In this document: one piece after another, positions 44,851 through 56,292 of the stretch
How the letters are laid out: each line of letters opens with the position of its first letter
How positions within the stretch are numbered: the first letter of the stretch is position 1
Assembly (NCBI GenBank): GCA_963995525.1
Contig: OZ023205.1
Span: forward strand, 59,474,000 to 59,537,999
Source of the DNA: Escarpia spicata
Lineage: Eukaryota; Annelida; Polychaeta; Sabellida; Siboglinidae
Length of the DNA: 64,000 bases
Reading direction: 5' to 3'
Position numbers and translations under genes: made by a program
The notes under the pieces: model-generated
What the model was told of the DNA's origin: nothing
Database searches by the model: none
Seen by the model: only the letters and a program-made list of their open reading frames with translations

Positions 44851-46140
44851 AACGTTGTTTTCTTCCAGTCTCCCAAGTGAGTGCAGGTGTTGCTTATTTT
44901 TTCTTTTCTTCTTTGTGTTATTGTTGCTATCCCGAAATGGATGAATATTTTACATCGTGGAAGGCATTGCGTACGGAGTGAGCACTGAGTCTCAATAACT
45001 TTTTTTAAGTTACGTTAAATGTTACAAGCAATCTGTTAGAAAGTCATATTTAGTACCGCAGCCAATGGAGACCGGATTGAAGGTAAATGTGCAGCTGGTG
45101 TTGCATCTACACGTATACAGGTTCAGATTGTAGATGGGAAGAAAGGGTGTACATATATGTCTGGGGGGTTGGAGCTTGGCTGTGTGCCATCTAGAGCTGC
45201 GGTTGTTGGTTTAAAGTAAGCGTGCAGTATGTTAACACAAACAAGCCCAAACGAGGTTCTCAAGTTAGAGCTGAGCAACGAATGCAGAGCCACCAGAGGT
45301 AGGGCTGAAGTCGTGGATGGTGCGGCCAGCTTACCGTCGTTGCACCACTTCTGATTGGTGAGGATTTCACGTTGCTTGGTCATATAAAAGAACACAAGAT
45401 GATGCTACGTTAATTGGTAGTATTGTGAAAAGAAGGAAAAGGGTCCAGAAATAAAGCCGTTCAACGTGGTAGGCCTAATAATTAAAACAAATGAACGCAC
45501 GCGCCGTGTGCATACCCAACAACTATTTCCAGCAAACATCAATTCAAGGGTACCGTAATCATGATTCAGCTCATTGGAACTACCAAACAATTCTCCGTTC
45601 ACCTGGCGACAAGTTCATAGAAAAGACACGTGAAGACACGCGCGAAGATATACGATGTGAACTGTTAGCAGAAGACACATATGAAAACGTGGAAATAGTG
45701 ACTTCAAGACTAACTTATAAAATAAATACGCTCAATTGCAACATAAAGTCAGGTTAACTATGTATTTTCGCTGTTTTTGTGTGTGGAGATTAGCAAACCT
45801 ATACATTTTTGGAAACGCCATGACATGAGGAACCCAAAAACCAATGTTTCCATTTGCATATAAGCACTTAAGGCGGCCATTTTTGATTGTCCAAAATGGC
45901 CGTCAAAATTAATTTCTCCATATCTTAATAACTGCGTCACCTGGAGCTATAATTTGTGTGTCTAGATATAGGTTCTAGGATCGAAGATTTAAAATTCATT
46001 ACATTAATTTGGACTTCTCCGACATTCACATCCGCCATTTTTAAAGATAGCGGTCGTTAATACAAATACGACAGGAATACGTGGCGATCCAGAAACTTTC
46101 AAGAGGAGACACAGACTAGTCAATTACAACAAAATACAGC
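44851..46140. other. No gene supported
   Basis: ORFs at 45,123-45,395 (-) and 45,491-45,757 (+) have no recognised family. A short inverted repeat (GGCCATTTT/AAAATGGCC) lies near 45,875-45,901. Confidence 0.4.
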
Positions 46141-46142
46141 AT

Positions 46143-46148
46143 TTTATT
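46143..46148 (-). terminator. Poly(A) signal AATAAA
   Basis: On the - strand, 18 nt beyond the stop of the exon at 46,167-46,376. Confidence 0.55.
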
Positions 46149-46166
46149 TTTTATGATTCGTGACGT

Positions 46167-46376
46167 TTACGACAGTTCCACTTCTCCGTGACGCGTCGCA
46201 CGTCGCTCCTCCTGCTCGTCATCATCGGCTTCGTCGTCCGTGTAGTCGATGTCACTGTCGTCGCTGTCGCTTGCGTTCACGGCGAATCTCGAGAAGATCT
46301 CGTCTTTGAAGAACGACATATCGAGGGAGTCGGATGTGTACCATAGAGGTCGTTTGCCGGAGAATTTACGCCGCAC
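46167..46376 (-). CDS. Probable terminal exon of an unidentified gene (acidic tail)
   Basis: On the - strand an acceptor CGTGCGTGCAG opens a block starting VRRKFSGKRPLWYTSDSLDM. It continues FFKDEIFSRFAVNASD and ends in a highly acidic tail (DSDDSDIDYTDDEADDDEQE, then RHGEVELS) with a stop and a close AATAAA. GC content and codon use look coding compared with the flanks. I do not recognise the family. The preceding exons would lie at higher coordinates, where LINE fragments begin immediately, so the gene may be interrupted. Confidence 0.45.
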   Translation of the reverse strand: MRRKFSGKRPLWYTSDSLDMSFFKDEIFSRFAVNASDSDDSDIDYTDDEADDDEQEERRATRHGEVELS

Positions 46377-46404
46377 CTGCACGCACGCGTAGGATACATG
46401 GACT

Positions 46405-46880
46405 TCTTCGGTGCGGAATCTAGGAGTGGTCTTTGATAGTAACTTCAATTTTCGACAACAAATATATCTCAAACGAGTCGCTGCTATTTTGATAATATTC
46501 GTAATCTTCGCCGTATTCGCCGGTATAAGTCATTTTCTGTTGCTAAAACTATTACAACAGCGCTTGTTAGCAGCAGACTTGACTATTGCAATTCTCTCCT
46601 TTACAATATCGCTAGCAAGGATATTACAAAACCTTCAAAATGACCACAGTTGTCTGGCAAGGGCAGTTATAAGATGTCCATTTTTAAAGTCTGCATTGGC
46701 TTCCTGTACGATATCGTATAATATTTAAGATCTGTACTATTATATACCAAACACTGTCCAGTAAGCAACCATCTTATTTGCATTCACTGCTTACTCCTGT
46801 ATGAACATTTTTGAGATTGACCAATCCTTTTGTCTCGATGCGCCTCCGAGCTTGGTTTCCAAGGATTTAGGTGCAATAGA
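46405..46880 (+). pseudogene. L2/CR1-like LINE RT C-terminal fragment
   Basis: VRNLGVVFDSNFNFRQQI is followed, in shifted frames, by ISHF..LL-x-LLQQ, ALVSSRLDYCNSLLYNIASK and TLSSKQPSYLHSLLTP. These are the region after the RT core in L2/CR1-type elements. Several frame changes show that it is dead. Confidence 0.78.
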
Positions 46881-47350
46881 AGTTATCTTATTATAACTAT
46901 ACATCAAAGATAAATGTGACCCGTCACAGCGAACCGGGTACTCAGTCGCACTGGCTTATTTAGCACACCAGTCAAACAGCTGCAAGGCCATATTTCATAA
47001 ATTATGTGATTCTGGCAGAATACATACCTTATAGTGGAAATTCACAACAATCAACTCCAAAGCGAAGATTAATTTTGTCGGTGGAATTCGTGAGGTAAGA
47101 AATGATACCTGGAATCAGTTTATTGGAGTTCATAAAAAATGGGACAAACAGAACTCGTACAATAACTTAGAGAATACGTTATAACAGACATGATATTTGA
47201 GGAAAACAGACGTGGAGATCGTGGAAATCTGAAGAAAGTTCAACAAGCATAAAGAAATGCAAATATAAAACAAATATGCATAACATGCATGCGTGCGTAG
47301 TGTGTGCGTGTGCCAGTGTGTGTGTGTTACGTGTTACAGCACTCCTACAA
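46881..47350. other. No gene supported
   Basis: Nothing recognised; TGTG-rich patch near 47,290-47,335. Confidence 0.4.
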
Positions 47351-47363
47351 ATAGGAAGCTGGC

Positions 47364-47545
47364 CAACCATGGTTTATGTTACAAACCTTCATAAGAATGA
47401 GCGGGAGCCAACCATCGTCTACGTTACAAACCTTCATGACGATGAGCGGGAGCCAACCATCGTTTATGTTACAAACCGTCATAAGAATGCGCGTGAGCCA
47501 CCCATCGTCTGTGTTACAAACCTTCAGAAGGAGGAGCGGGTAGTG
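47364..47545 (+). repeat. 45-bp minisatellite, 4 units, open reading frame
   Basis: Four 45-bp units encode PTIVYVTNLHDDERE-like 15-residue repeats inside an ORF at 47,276-47,725, which continues ETFRVERVVDTYDRKAVLAP. The unit length is a multiple of three, so frames stay open on both strands. The ORF is not recognised and lacks splice support. Confidence 0.75.
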
Positions 47546-47879
47546 CGTCATGTAGAAACCTTCCGGGTCGAGAGGGTTGTCGACACATACGATCGCAAAG
47601 CTGTTCTGGCGCCACTCGTCCAGCCAGCCTACGTTACCCCTGATGCCTCTTGCCCGCGCCCTCGCGAGTCGCGGGCGGCGGCACAGCAAGGGTTTCCGAG
47701 GCGCCGCGTCCTGCCTGGAATCTGAACACCCGAGAACACAAAGTCAGTATCCCGTGTCAATAAGACTTGTCAACTTTGCAGGTTTAACCGAGTCTACCCT
47801 CCATGCTCATGTTAAATACAGTGTGTGCGTACGTGCATATGTGTGTGTGCGTGCGGGGATTCCCCATGAATCTATGAAT

Positions 47880-48475
47880 CCCTCCCATCTTCCTCACACA
47901 TCTGATCAACTAGTGCGTTGATTGCCAACCTCTTGCAGTATCTATATGTTGGCCCCTTCCTCACATTACGGGCGACATTCCGGAGAGAATAATCTGATCG
48001 ACTGTTGTCTTCTTTAACTTCCTCACTAACTGTTTGTACTTCTGTACTATCCCAGTTGTTCCCTCCCTGCAATGCCATCTCTACCCTTTCAGCCACATGT
48101 TCTATCTTAGCCCCCGGTAAACAAACAACGACGTCCTCCCCTTCGCTTAGTGTCTTATCCGTCTTTCTCAGAATAGAGTCGCCCATGAACACCATCTCTT
48201 TTCTCAATGTCCCCTCAATCACTCTCTCAGAGTATTTCCTTCTCCGGTTTGCATCTGTCTGGTTGTAGTCTTGTTCCCCTGTCTCCTGCTCTCCTGTCAC
48301 AATCTCTTCCGTTCCATTCTTTCTTTACGCTGTTTCTCTTGTCACCTTTCCTTCTGTCATCTTTCCTCCCATTGCATTTCCTCGTCTCCTCCCCGTCTCT
48401 GGTTGCTTGGTGACACGCAAATGACCACGTTTGGGCGGGCTTAGTGACATGAGTTCGCAAAGAACAGGTTTCACA
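47880..48475 (-). pseudogene. LINE ORF1-like fragment with zinc finger and SGNH hydrolase domain
   Basis: On the - strand a CAQCETCSLRTHVTKP finger-like start leads into a charged coiled-coil-like region, then VFMGDSILRKTDKTLSEGED (the GDS block of SGNH hydrolases) and VVVCLPGAKIEHVAERVE. After a deletion and frame change come YKQLVRKLKKTTVDQIILSG and, back in frame, YRYCKRLAINALVDQMCEED. This is the esterase-type ORF product seen in some invertebrate LINEs. The His of the catalytic triad lies beyond the break. Inactive. Confidence 0.72.
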
Positions 48476-48544
48476 TTGGGCACATTACTTGCCAAGAGTA
48501 CTAAGCTTACGTATACGAAGTTTCAAAGACATTTAAAATTTAAT

Positions 48545-48772
48545 TTCACTTAGTCTTTAAGACTGCCCAGAGTGTTTTACACTTCACCCCTTTACGTACC
48601 TGTTCAGTCGGACACAATTTCGACTGTATATAGCCATGTACTCAATCATACAGCTGATTGCACTGGAACAACATGGTGTGAACAAACTTGCACAAGATTC
48701 GGAACGGCAGCAAGAAGCCGGAATCTCTCGACTGGAAGTCCAATATTCTAACCACTACGCCACCAGTATGCA
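48545..48772 (-). mobile_element. tRNA-derived SINE, copy 5, inserted in LINE ORF1
   Basis: On the - strand the head GTGGCGTAGTGGTTAGAATA (A-box) and CCAGTCGAGAGATTCCGG are followed by the body CAATCAGCTGTATGATTGAG and the tail CTGGGCAGTCTTAAAGAC. It separates the SGNH part of the LINE from the Pro-rich ORF on its far side. Confidence 0.78.
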
Positions 48773-48773
48773 A

Positions 48774-49328
48774 CTACTCACCAATCCTTGACTGAGCGAA
48801 CGACGGGATGGAACAGACGTTAGAGGGATAGACATCAAGGGCTGACTGTGTCGGGGAGGGAAGTCTGGGCACGGTGCTAGTTCCTCGGAGTGGCACACCG
48901 GGTTTGGCGCTGATTCCTGGGGGTGGCACTCTGGGTAACGCGCTGATTCTTAGGGGTGGCATTCCGGGTAACTCGCTGGTTCTTAGGGGTGGCACTCCGG
49001 ATAACGCGCTGGTCCTCTCGGAGGGAAGTATGCATTCAGGCGAGGGAAGCGTGGGTACCTGGGACGGACGCTCGGACTGGCCTACAGAGGAGAGCGGTCT
49101 CGGTATTGCCGCCCGGCGTCCTCCCGTTACGAGGGAGACGCACTCTGATACTTGCGGCAGGGATATCCGGGGAAGTTCAACGAGAATGTGGTGTCTTCCC
49201 TTCTGTTTGCTTCGGTCTGAAGAGGAAGACAAGCGACACCTAGTGGCCAAGACAGTCACTCGAAGATTGATGGCAGAAGACAAGAGATTCTTGAATCGAT
49301 TATAAACAAGGCGATCACTAGGAGACAT
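48774..49328 (-). pseudogene. Pro-rich ORF, possible N-terminal part of the same LINE ORF1
   Basis: A 184-codon ORF (MSPSDRLVYNRFKNLLSSAI...) with five imperfect 11-residue repeats of the type TSELPGMPPLR and ISALPRVPPPG, encoded by a 33-bp minisatellite at about 48,860-49,030. It is on the same strand as the SGNH fragment and directly abuts the SINE that separates them. The assignment to the LINE is by position only. Confidence 0.4.
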
Positions 49329-49776
49329 ATGGCAAACACTTTACTGTATACTTTACTACCTGTAACTTGAGGTGCGATGGGTGAGTTTGTACCCCATCGT
49401 TGATCCAAAAGAGTTCCGCTAGGGGGAAAAGAGTTCCGCTTGAGAGCTGAAGCGGTGTAGTTGTTGTTCTTTGGGAGCCTCAAGGTGTGGGTGACGCTGG
49501 AAGTCTCATGGGATGTGCAGTTGAAAGTCTTTGGAGCCTCAAGAGGTGTAGTTGGAGGTTAGTTGGGAGCGTGTGGGTCTAAAAACGTACCCCTCATAAA
49601 GTCAACCCTGTAAGCTATGGTTAGTAAGCAAGCAAGTTCTGAATTAAGTAAACTATGGTTGGGAATAACATTTTAGATTCGTGATTAAAACACACGTTCT
49701 ATCCCCAAAACAAATTTCTCAGTTGAGACAATAAGAAATATCTTATTTTAATCATTACAATTGAGCGGCCATTCAT
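49329..49776. other. No gene seen
   Basis: A short GAGTTCCGCT duplication at 49,411-49,440 and GGAGCCTCAAG repeats near 49,475-49,545; otherwise anonymous. Confidence 0.4.
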
Positions 49777-49785
49777 ATATACATA

Positions 49786-49823
<38 letters not shown>

Positions 49824-49827
49824 AATA

Positions 49828-49866
<39 letters not shown>

Positions 49867-49882
49867 GTAAATATATATATAA

Positions 49883-49914
<32 letters not shown>

Positions 49915-49950
49915 GTATATATATGAGTATATATATATATATATATATAG
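49777..49950. repeat. AT/TA microsatellite with AAATA and GTA interruptions
   Basis: About 170 bp of alternating A/T; the Tyr/Ile ORFs on both strands are artefacts. Confidence 0.97.
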
Positions 49951-50061
49951 GGATTTATGCGATTACATTGCATAATAAGTTTTACGCGAGGCAACCAAGG
50001 CAACACTAAAGTCCTAGAGCCAGCCTGCAGGCTAGGTAAACAAGCTGACACTGTACCTTGA

Positions 50062-50155
50062 CCAGGTCAGAGTCCAATAGCCTGAAGGCGTACCGGCCGT
50101 CCCGCCCAGGTCAGAGTCCAATAGCCGGAAGGCGTGCCGGCCTTCCCGCGCTTTG
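50062..50155. repeat. Two tandem copies of a ~45-bp unit
   Basis: CCAGGTCAGAGTCCAATAGC and GAAGGCGT-x-CCGGCC occur twice in succession. Confidence 0.8.
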
Positions 50156-50806
50156 GCGTAGTGATACAGTAAAACCTAGTCCGACCATTCAGGACATAAA
50201 AGGCCACTGCACCTCAGGCAGCGGCCACATTTGAAATTCCTCGTGTTCAGTTGTTTATCGAATATCGTATCAGTTTTGACTCCACCTCCCTCCCCTCCTG
50301 CCATAAGACTAGTTATAAGTATGTATGGGATTTTCACAACACGCACATGCGTTAATTTTAGCTTTGCTGACGCTTTTCCCTGTTTCTAAATGGTACACGA
50401 GGTTTTGCCTTAAGGCTTTTTCCTCCTTCAAGTGTACGCAGGGTTTTTAGGGCGGTAATTAAAGTAGGATTAATAAACGGTGTGGCGGAAGGCGGAATGG
50501 CCCCACCTCTCTCTAGGATGTGGTAATAGTTAGTAGTTTTAATCGTCTAAATGTCTGGGAGGCGTCTTTTTAATAGTTCTGGTGTATTACCATAATTTAA
50601 ATATGGTATTCTATAATGTGGGCCTTGTTTTTAGAATGTATAGATAAAATAAATGGGGCAATGTTTAAGACCTCAAATGGCCCACATTTTATTGTATTGT
50701 GTTTTAGCTAATAACTTATCCAATTATCGGGTGAATAATAAATAAATGTCAGAAGGTTATTCTGGCCACATTTCTTCCATATCTGGTGTTGTCTTGTTGC
50801 ATTGCG

Positions 50807-50841
<35 letters not shown>

Positions 50842-51680
50842 CTTAAGCTAGGTTCCTACACTCTATAATATTGCATGAAAACTCACAATCTCCTGTATTT
50901 ACGCATCCATGTCAGTCATTGGGCCGGGGTGGATGGGGTATTGGTACCAGAATTGATTGCAACTAATCAGAGCAGACTCGTGATTTCTGATGCCCAAACA
51001 AATTACAAAAATGCTTGCCATTCATTAGCATTTAGCAATTTTATAAGATCTTTACGTTTGATCTAACATCAATGTTTGTATGATAATAATAATTACATTA
51101 CCTTTCTGTTACATTTCCTAACAGGCAAAAACGTGCATTTATTTTTACTCTCTGTCTGAACATTTACTGCGGAACGAACATGATATCAATAACGTGCCAG
51201 CAAATTGGAAATACCTGTTTTCGCGGTGTTGCGTGATTGCGTTCCCGTTTCGTCTCGTGGAATGTATGGTGCGTGCAATGTTTTAGGAGTGTTCGCTCGC
51301 AGTTTCATTCTGTCATTTATGTTGCCGTGCATGCTGCGTAGGTTCATGTCTCTTACCGGAGCCATCGCATCCAACACCTTTTTCATGTAGTCGTCTGGTT
51401 CAAGAAACATACACTTCCGGTATGGCCTATGTTGTAACGTAAATTATTTGATCTGCTGTGATGAAATTAACTGCGTCGTTCCATTTTGAGAAAGCTTTAT
51501 CATCTAGCACACCACCATCAAATGCCGTTGGGATTCTTTAATTGTATATATTTTGGTTGTGGCACCATTCTGTTGGAATCGTTACATACGTGGATGGTGA
51601 AACTGATTTAGAAATAGGCTTGCATGGTTGATATATATTCCCCAGTGGTTTCATTCCACATATTCCACATTTTTCCCCAC
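50156..51680. other. No gene supported; (TA)n at 50.81-50.84 kb
   Basis: A 74-codon - strand ORF at 51,186-51,410 (MFLEPDDYMKKVLDAMAPVR...) is unrecognised. The rest is anonymous. Confidence 0.4.
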
Positions 51681-51683
51681 TTC

Positions 51684-51807
<124 letters not shown>

Positions 51808-52740
51808 ATCTTTCTGTCTGGCCACCTGCCCCCCACTTGCCCACCCGCCTACCCGCGGGACAAGCCTACCACGAACACTCACTGTACGACACAGTCTTGA
51901 GAGAAGAAGCAACAAATCATCGATTACCGGTGATGCAACGGCCGCAGTTAAATAGTCGGTTTTCGTAGAACGCTTTCCATCTCTTTAGTGATGCAATGGG
52001 AAGGTAGGTATCTTGGTCCAGCGGTGGAAACGCCATGGTCGGACACCGCGAAGACAGACCCAAACGCTAGGACCTAGAGAACGGCGAGGCGTCGGGTCCC
52101 GTCTGAGACGAAAACGCCGCAGTCACGATGACCAATAACGCGCGCTATGACATCATAATAGAGTATACTTTGTTATGACATCACAGTACAACTTCAAAGC
52201 TTTGTTGCATAACTCAAGAATCACATTGTCCAAGTCGTACTGCTACAGAATTTCATCTGGTATGCCATAGTCACCGCAGCCATTTCCTTCGGTCAAGCAT
52301 TATTTGACCTTTTCAAATTCTTTTCTCATTTAAACAGACCGTCTTGCGTTTGAGCAAAACCAATGACAGGTTGGATCTCGTCTTCATTACCTGCTGGGCA
52401 AATATAGGTTGTGCAGATGCGCGTAGACTACTTTTTTATACGATTCCCGTATGTTATATTTTTTATAACACACCTATTTGACAAAAAAATAAGATGAAGT
52501 ACATTTAACCGTGCCTGCACGCAAATGCGTTGTTGGTTGCGTGGCGACGCGGATCCATGCACGGTCTATAACCGCCATTTGGCGAAAGTCTATCAACTGC
52601 AAAACAATTATTAATTAACTTCAATGCATAATTTATGATATAGGCCTATATCTGTTCCAACAGGCGTTCCCACAAATCTATGTGGTCCATGCTTTTTGGG
52701 TGTTCTAGTATAGTTTATGTTATGTATGTGTGTGTACGAA
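51808..52740. other. No gene seen
   Basis: Anonymous sequence, GC-rich around 52.0-52.1 kb. Confidence 0.4.
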
Positions 52741-52925
52741 TGATATGAAGGGAAATGATCCAGAGGACGACTGGCGAGGTGGTGGAGAGACGAAGTATAC
52801 AGGTTCTGGAAGGGCACCATCTGGCAGAGGATAGCGCAAGACAGGCAGATCTGGAAACGACATGCTGAGGCCTTCGCCCAATCACGAGACAATACGGCTG
52901 CACAATGATGATGATGACAATGGTG
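52740..52925 (+). mobile_element. LINE (RTE-like) 3' terminal fragment
   Basis: WWRDEVYRFWKGTIWQRIAQ then DRQIWKRHAEAFAQSRDNTA and a stop is the ORF end typical of an RTE-related LINE group (W..D, DR..W, EAF or EAY). A TGATGATGATGA tail at the stop is the expected 3' microsatellite. It is 5' truncated. Confidence 0.72.
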
Positions 52926-52944
52926 AAGAGCTATCTATCAGTCT

Positions 52945-52998
52945 GTCAGTCAGTCAGTCAGTTTGTCTGTCTGTCTATCTATTTATTATTATTATTTT
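52945..52998. repeat. Compound CAGT/CTGT/CTAT/ATT microsatellite
   Basis: A series of tetranucleotide then trinucleotide runs just downstream of the LINE tail. Confidence 0.85.
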
Positions 52999-53734
52999 AC
53001 AGTGATGATCCCGCTTGCTCTCGACATGTAGGGGAACACTACATGCATTGTGACAATCAATCCGCGTGACAGCCAACCTCGGGTTTCCCTATATATTCAT
53101 TAAAAACATTACAATTGTATGGTAATATGTATTATTGTGAACAAATAATTGTATTTGTTCAAATATACTTGACCCTAAGCCTGATAAACATGCTGTGAGT
53201 TAAAGAAAATTAACCGTCTCGTTGCGGTTCATTTGGAACGGTGACGTCATATATTGACTTGCTGATAACGCGGCAAAATATGCGTAACCGAGGAAAGCCG
53301 GTTGGAGTATAATATGGAATGATTAATTGATGGAAGTATAATTAAAGGGATGCTGTTCGTTCGTTTTTATTGTAAAATCATGTTACACGTACATAATAAA
53401 CTATATCTATTATAGCATATTGACCTTCCAAATGTCTTTTAATTAACCCTTTTTTAATCTAAGTGTTTTTAAGGAATCGATTTGCTTATATATGTGGCTG
53501 CGCCGCTTTCAAAGGCGTGACCGTGCCACCTATACTTTGTTATTTAAAACAAATAGCACACTGGTGCTCTTTCTTTGTGCGGAGTACGTATCTTCGAAAC
53601 TATTCGATATCGTTATGGTTATCCAAGATAACAATTAAATGCTACTTATTATACGCGTAATGGCTGTGTAGCAATCGCTGTATTTCCCCACATACATTCA
53701 CGCATACAAATCTTTCGCAGGCCGTTATGTAGAC
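52999..53734. other. No gene seen
   Basis: AT-rich anonymous sequence. Confidence 0.4.
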
Positions 53735-53771
53735 GCACACACACACACACACATACACACACACACACACA

Positions 53772-53820
<49 letters not shown>
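53735..53820. repeat. (CA)n microsatellite
   Basis: About 85 bp with AT and AG interruptions. Confidence 0.97.
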
Positions 53821-53828
<8 letters not shown>

Positions 53829-54212
53829 GCAAATGTTTAACTTTATTCGGGCTCGCAAAGACGATAGTAAACACACGTGCACGACAGAACGCGAATACTA
53901 GTTCCATCGATAATAGACGAGATGATCTATGCCTATGGTTAGTCTTCAAAGAGACAACGAATGAAATCACACATGCACTTTGCAGATAGCATATCTTCTA
54001 CTAGTTAGAGCAATACATTATAGCACTGTAAGGAAGGACAAGACAGAATAAGAAAATACGTATATTGCTACCAGTGAGACGTTCAGCAGAAATCACATCC
54101 GTTATTCGCTTAGTGTGTTTGAACTAATTTTAACGTGTGATAGATAATGCAAATAAATCCATCAATGCGAAACTCGGGTTTGAGCCTCAACAAACGGACC
54201 ACGAACACGAAC

Positions 54213-54267
54213 CTCCTATGCCAGTTCTCCTCGACGTCTAAGTCCTTGAGGAGAACTGGCATAGGAG
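54213..54267. repeat. Perfect 20-bp inverted repeat at the Penelope 5' end
   Basis: The arms CTCCTATGCCAGTTCTCCTC (54,213-54,232) and GAGGAGAACTGGCATAGGAG (54,248-54,267) are exact reverse complements with a 15-nt loop. The right arm is the start of the direct terminal repeat. Confidence 0.92.
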
Positions 54268-54440
54268 AAAGATCAAGGAGGCGATTAACATCTACAGGGG
54301 AAAGCCTTCACTGAACATAGATGTCGGTTAGGAGCTCCCGCCAGTCATGCTCCATGACCGTAAATTCAATCTGCTGAAGAAGGCCGTGAGATGCGGCCGA
54401 AATTATACAGAAACAAAAAAGTTTCTTGAGAGGTAAATAT
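54244..54440 (+). repeat. Left terminal direct repeat (pLTR) of a Penelope-like element
   Basis: It matches 56,556-56,770 in the same orientation: GAGGAGAACTGGCATA, GAAAGATCAAGGAGGC, GGAGCTCCCGCC, CATGACCGTAAATT, CGGCCGAAATTATA and AAAAGTTTCTTGA. The left copy lacks about 27 bp present in the right copy after TCATGCT. Confidence 0.88.
54374..54402 (+). ncRNA. Hammerhead-ribozyme-like core, left repeat
   Basis: CTGAAGA matches the core CUGANGA. GGCC and GGCC pair as helix II, and GAAA follows. One extra A lies before helix II. Penelope-like elements are known to carry hammerhead motifs in their terminal repeats. Helices I and III were not proven. Confidence 0.45.
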
Positions 54441-54542
54441 GCCGAATATGAATAGCCAAGAAACCGGATTAGCACTACATTCAAGGATCATTCGACAAAA
54501 CGTGAACGAGAAGTTGTAAAAACGCTACGGGGGCTGGAGATA

Positions 54543-56174
54543 GTGACTATGAAGGTAGCTTGCTGGAAAAACCACCGCCATTTCAATACACGCTGTCTCC
54601 ATGACAACGTAATTCCAAATGCAAAGAGCCTACAGCTAAAATCGACGGTGAAGAAAATAAAAGCGTCAATTATCCTGAGAAAAGCTGAGAAGAAGCTGTT
54701 AAACATCAGAATATCTCAGTGCCATTTCACGGTGAATAAATTACTAGACGAAAAGGAGTAATTAGAAACGAAACTAACAGAAACGGAAAAGGAGGAACAG
54801 ACAGAGTTCATTGAGCATGCGCACGACACCACTTTCCGTGAAACGCGGGAAAGGCAACAACTGAAGTATGATCAACTGTTACGAAAACAAAAACAAGTTG
54901 GCCATAGTGCGGACAGTCTGCAACGCGATGACCGGGATAACATCACAGAGAGGTGAGTCATTAATCTGGCTATACAGTTAGACAGGGGCGAAGTCAGTCT
55001 GTTTAAGAAAGGGTTAAATGTTGGTGTTACCCCACAAAGCCTCCCACGATCTGATCACGACAGCAGAAATGGCATGTAAGAACATCAACAAGAAACACAG
55101 GGCCGACGAGTTGAGAAGTGATGTAGCCAAAGCCGTGACTGAGGAAACATACCTAATATATCACTGGAAGAGAGGAAAGCACTTCAAAACGAGGAGGGAC
55201 AGGACGATCAAGATTCTACCTGCATACAAGCCTCACAAGGGTAGGGCAACAGTGATTATGAAGGCCACATAATACGATGCAAAGATAGCAGGTCTACTAG
55301 CAGATGTGATCACTACCACCTATGTGCAACTGAAAAGGGATCTCACTAGAGTGTACAGAAGTAAACTAGAAAGAGTGGAAAAGGACAAAGACTATATCGG
55401 ATGCTCTATACCATAGGATCTACTCTACACCAGAAGCAGTGCCAAAATGCTATGGATTGCCTAAGATCCACAAGGACAACGTGCCAGTAAGACCCACCAG
55501 TATGACCCATAGTATAGGCAGTTTAACGTACAAGACAGCAAAGTACTTAGCCAACATTCTGAGCCCACTGGTTGAGGAAACTGAACATGTTGTGAAAAGC
55601 AGGGCACAATTTGTAAAGAAAATAGAAGAGTTGGAAATTCCACTAGGGAAGAAAATGGTATCATTCGATGTGACAGCCCTGTTCACTAGTATTCCAGTGA
55701 CAGAGGCAATATCAGTGATCAAGGACCGACTAAACCAGGACACAATACTGAAAGACATGTGAACTATCAGTAGACCAGATCACCACACTGTTAGAAAAAA
55801 ATTTCAACACTACATATTTAAGTTATAATGGAGTTTTCTACAAGCAGAAGAAGGGAGCGGCCATGGGTTCACCGGCGTCCCCGATAGTAGCGAACATGTA
55901 CATAGACCACTTTGAAGAAAGAGCCATCAGAGAAACACCTCACCCTCCAGACATCTGGTTGAGATACGTGGATGACACATTGACAGTGCTCCAAGGGAGT
56001 GAAGTAGAACAATTCACACACCATCTGAACCCAATGAACAATAACATCAAGTTCACAGTAGAACCGGAACATGACAACACGCTAGATACATGTATATGTA
56101 TATGTCTGAAGGACGATGGATCAACCAATGTTAAGGTGTATCGGAAGGCACATCAAGAAAGTTCTGAAAAATGA
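54543..56174 (+). pseudogene. Penelope-like element reverse transcriptase (broken)
   Basis: The N-terminal region is in mixed frames (GEVSLFKKGLNVGVTPQSLP; LPAYKPHKGRATVIMKAT). The RT core follows at 55,439-55,762 (CYGLPKIHKDNVPVRPTSMT; MVSFDVTALFTSIP with the motif A Asp) and 55,863-56,174 (GAAMGSPASPIVANMYIDHF; WLRYVDDTLTV with the YVDD active site). It is one Penelope RT with several stops and frame changes, so inactive, although the catalytic motifs are preserved. The + orientation agrees with the terminal repeats. Confidence 0.92.
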
Positions 56175-56292
56175 ACGGTTACAAACCTTGGATGTCCAAC
56201 ACCACACAACCAAGGAGAAATAAGGAGAATATCAACACCAAAGAAACCAACATGCCATATGTCTACCCTATATTAGTCAACTGTCTGAACAA

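Noticed and set aside
48005..48413. Ser/Leu-rich ORFs on the + strand
   Set aside because: They are antisense to the recognised SGNH/zinc-finger LINE fragment.
49761..50051. Tyr/Ile-rich ORFs
   Set aside because: They come from the AT microsatellite.
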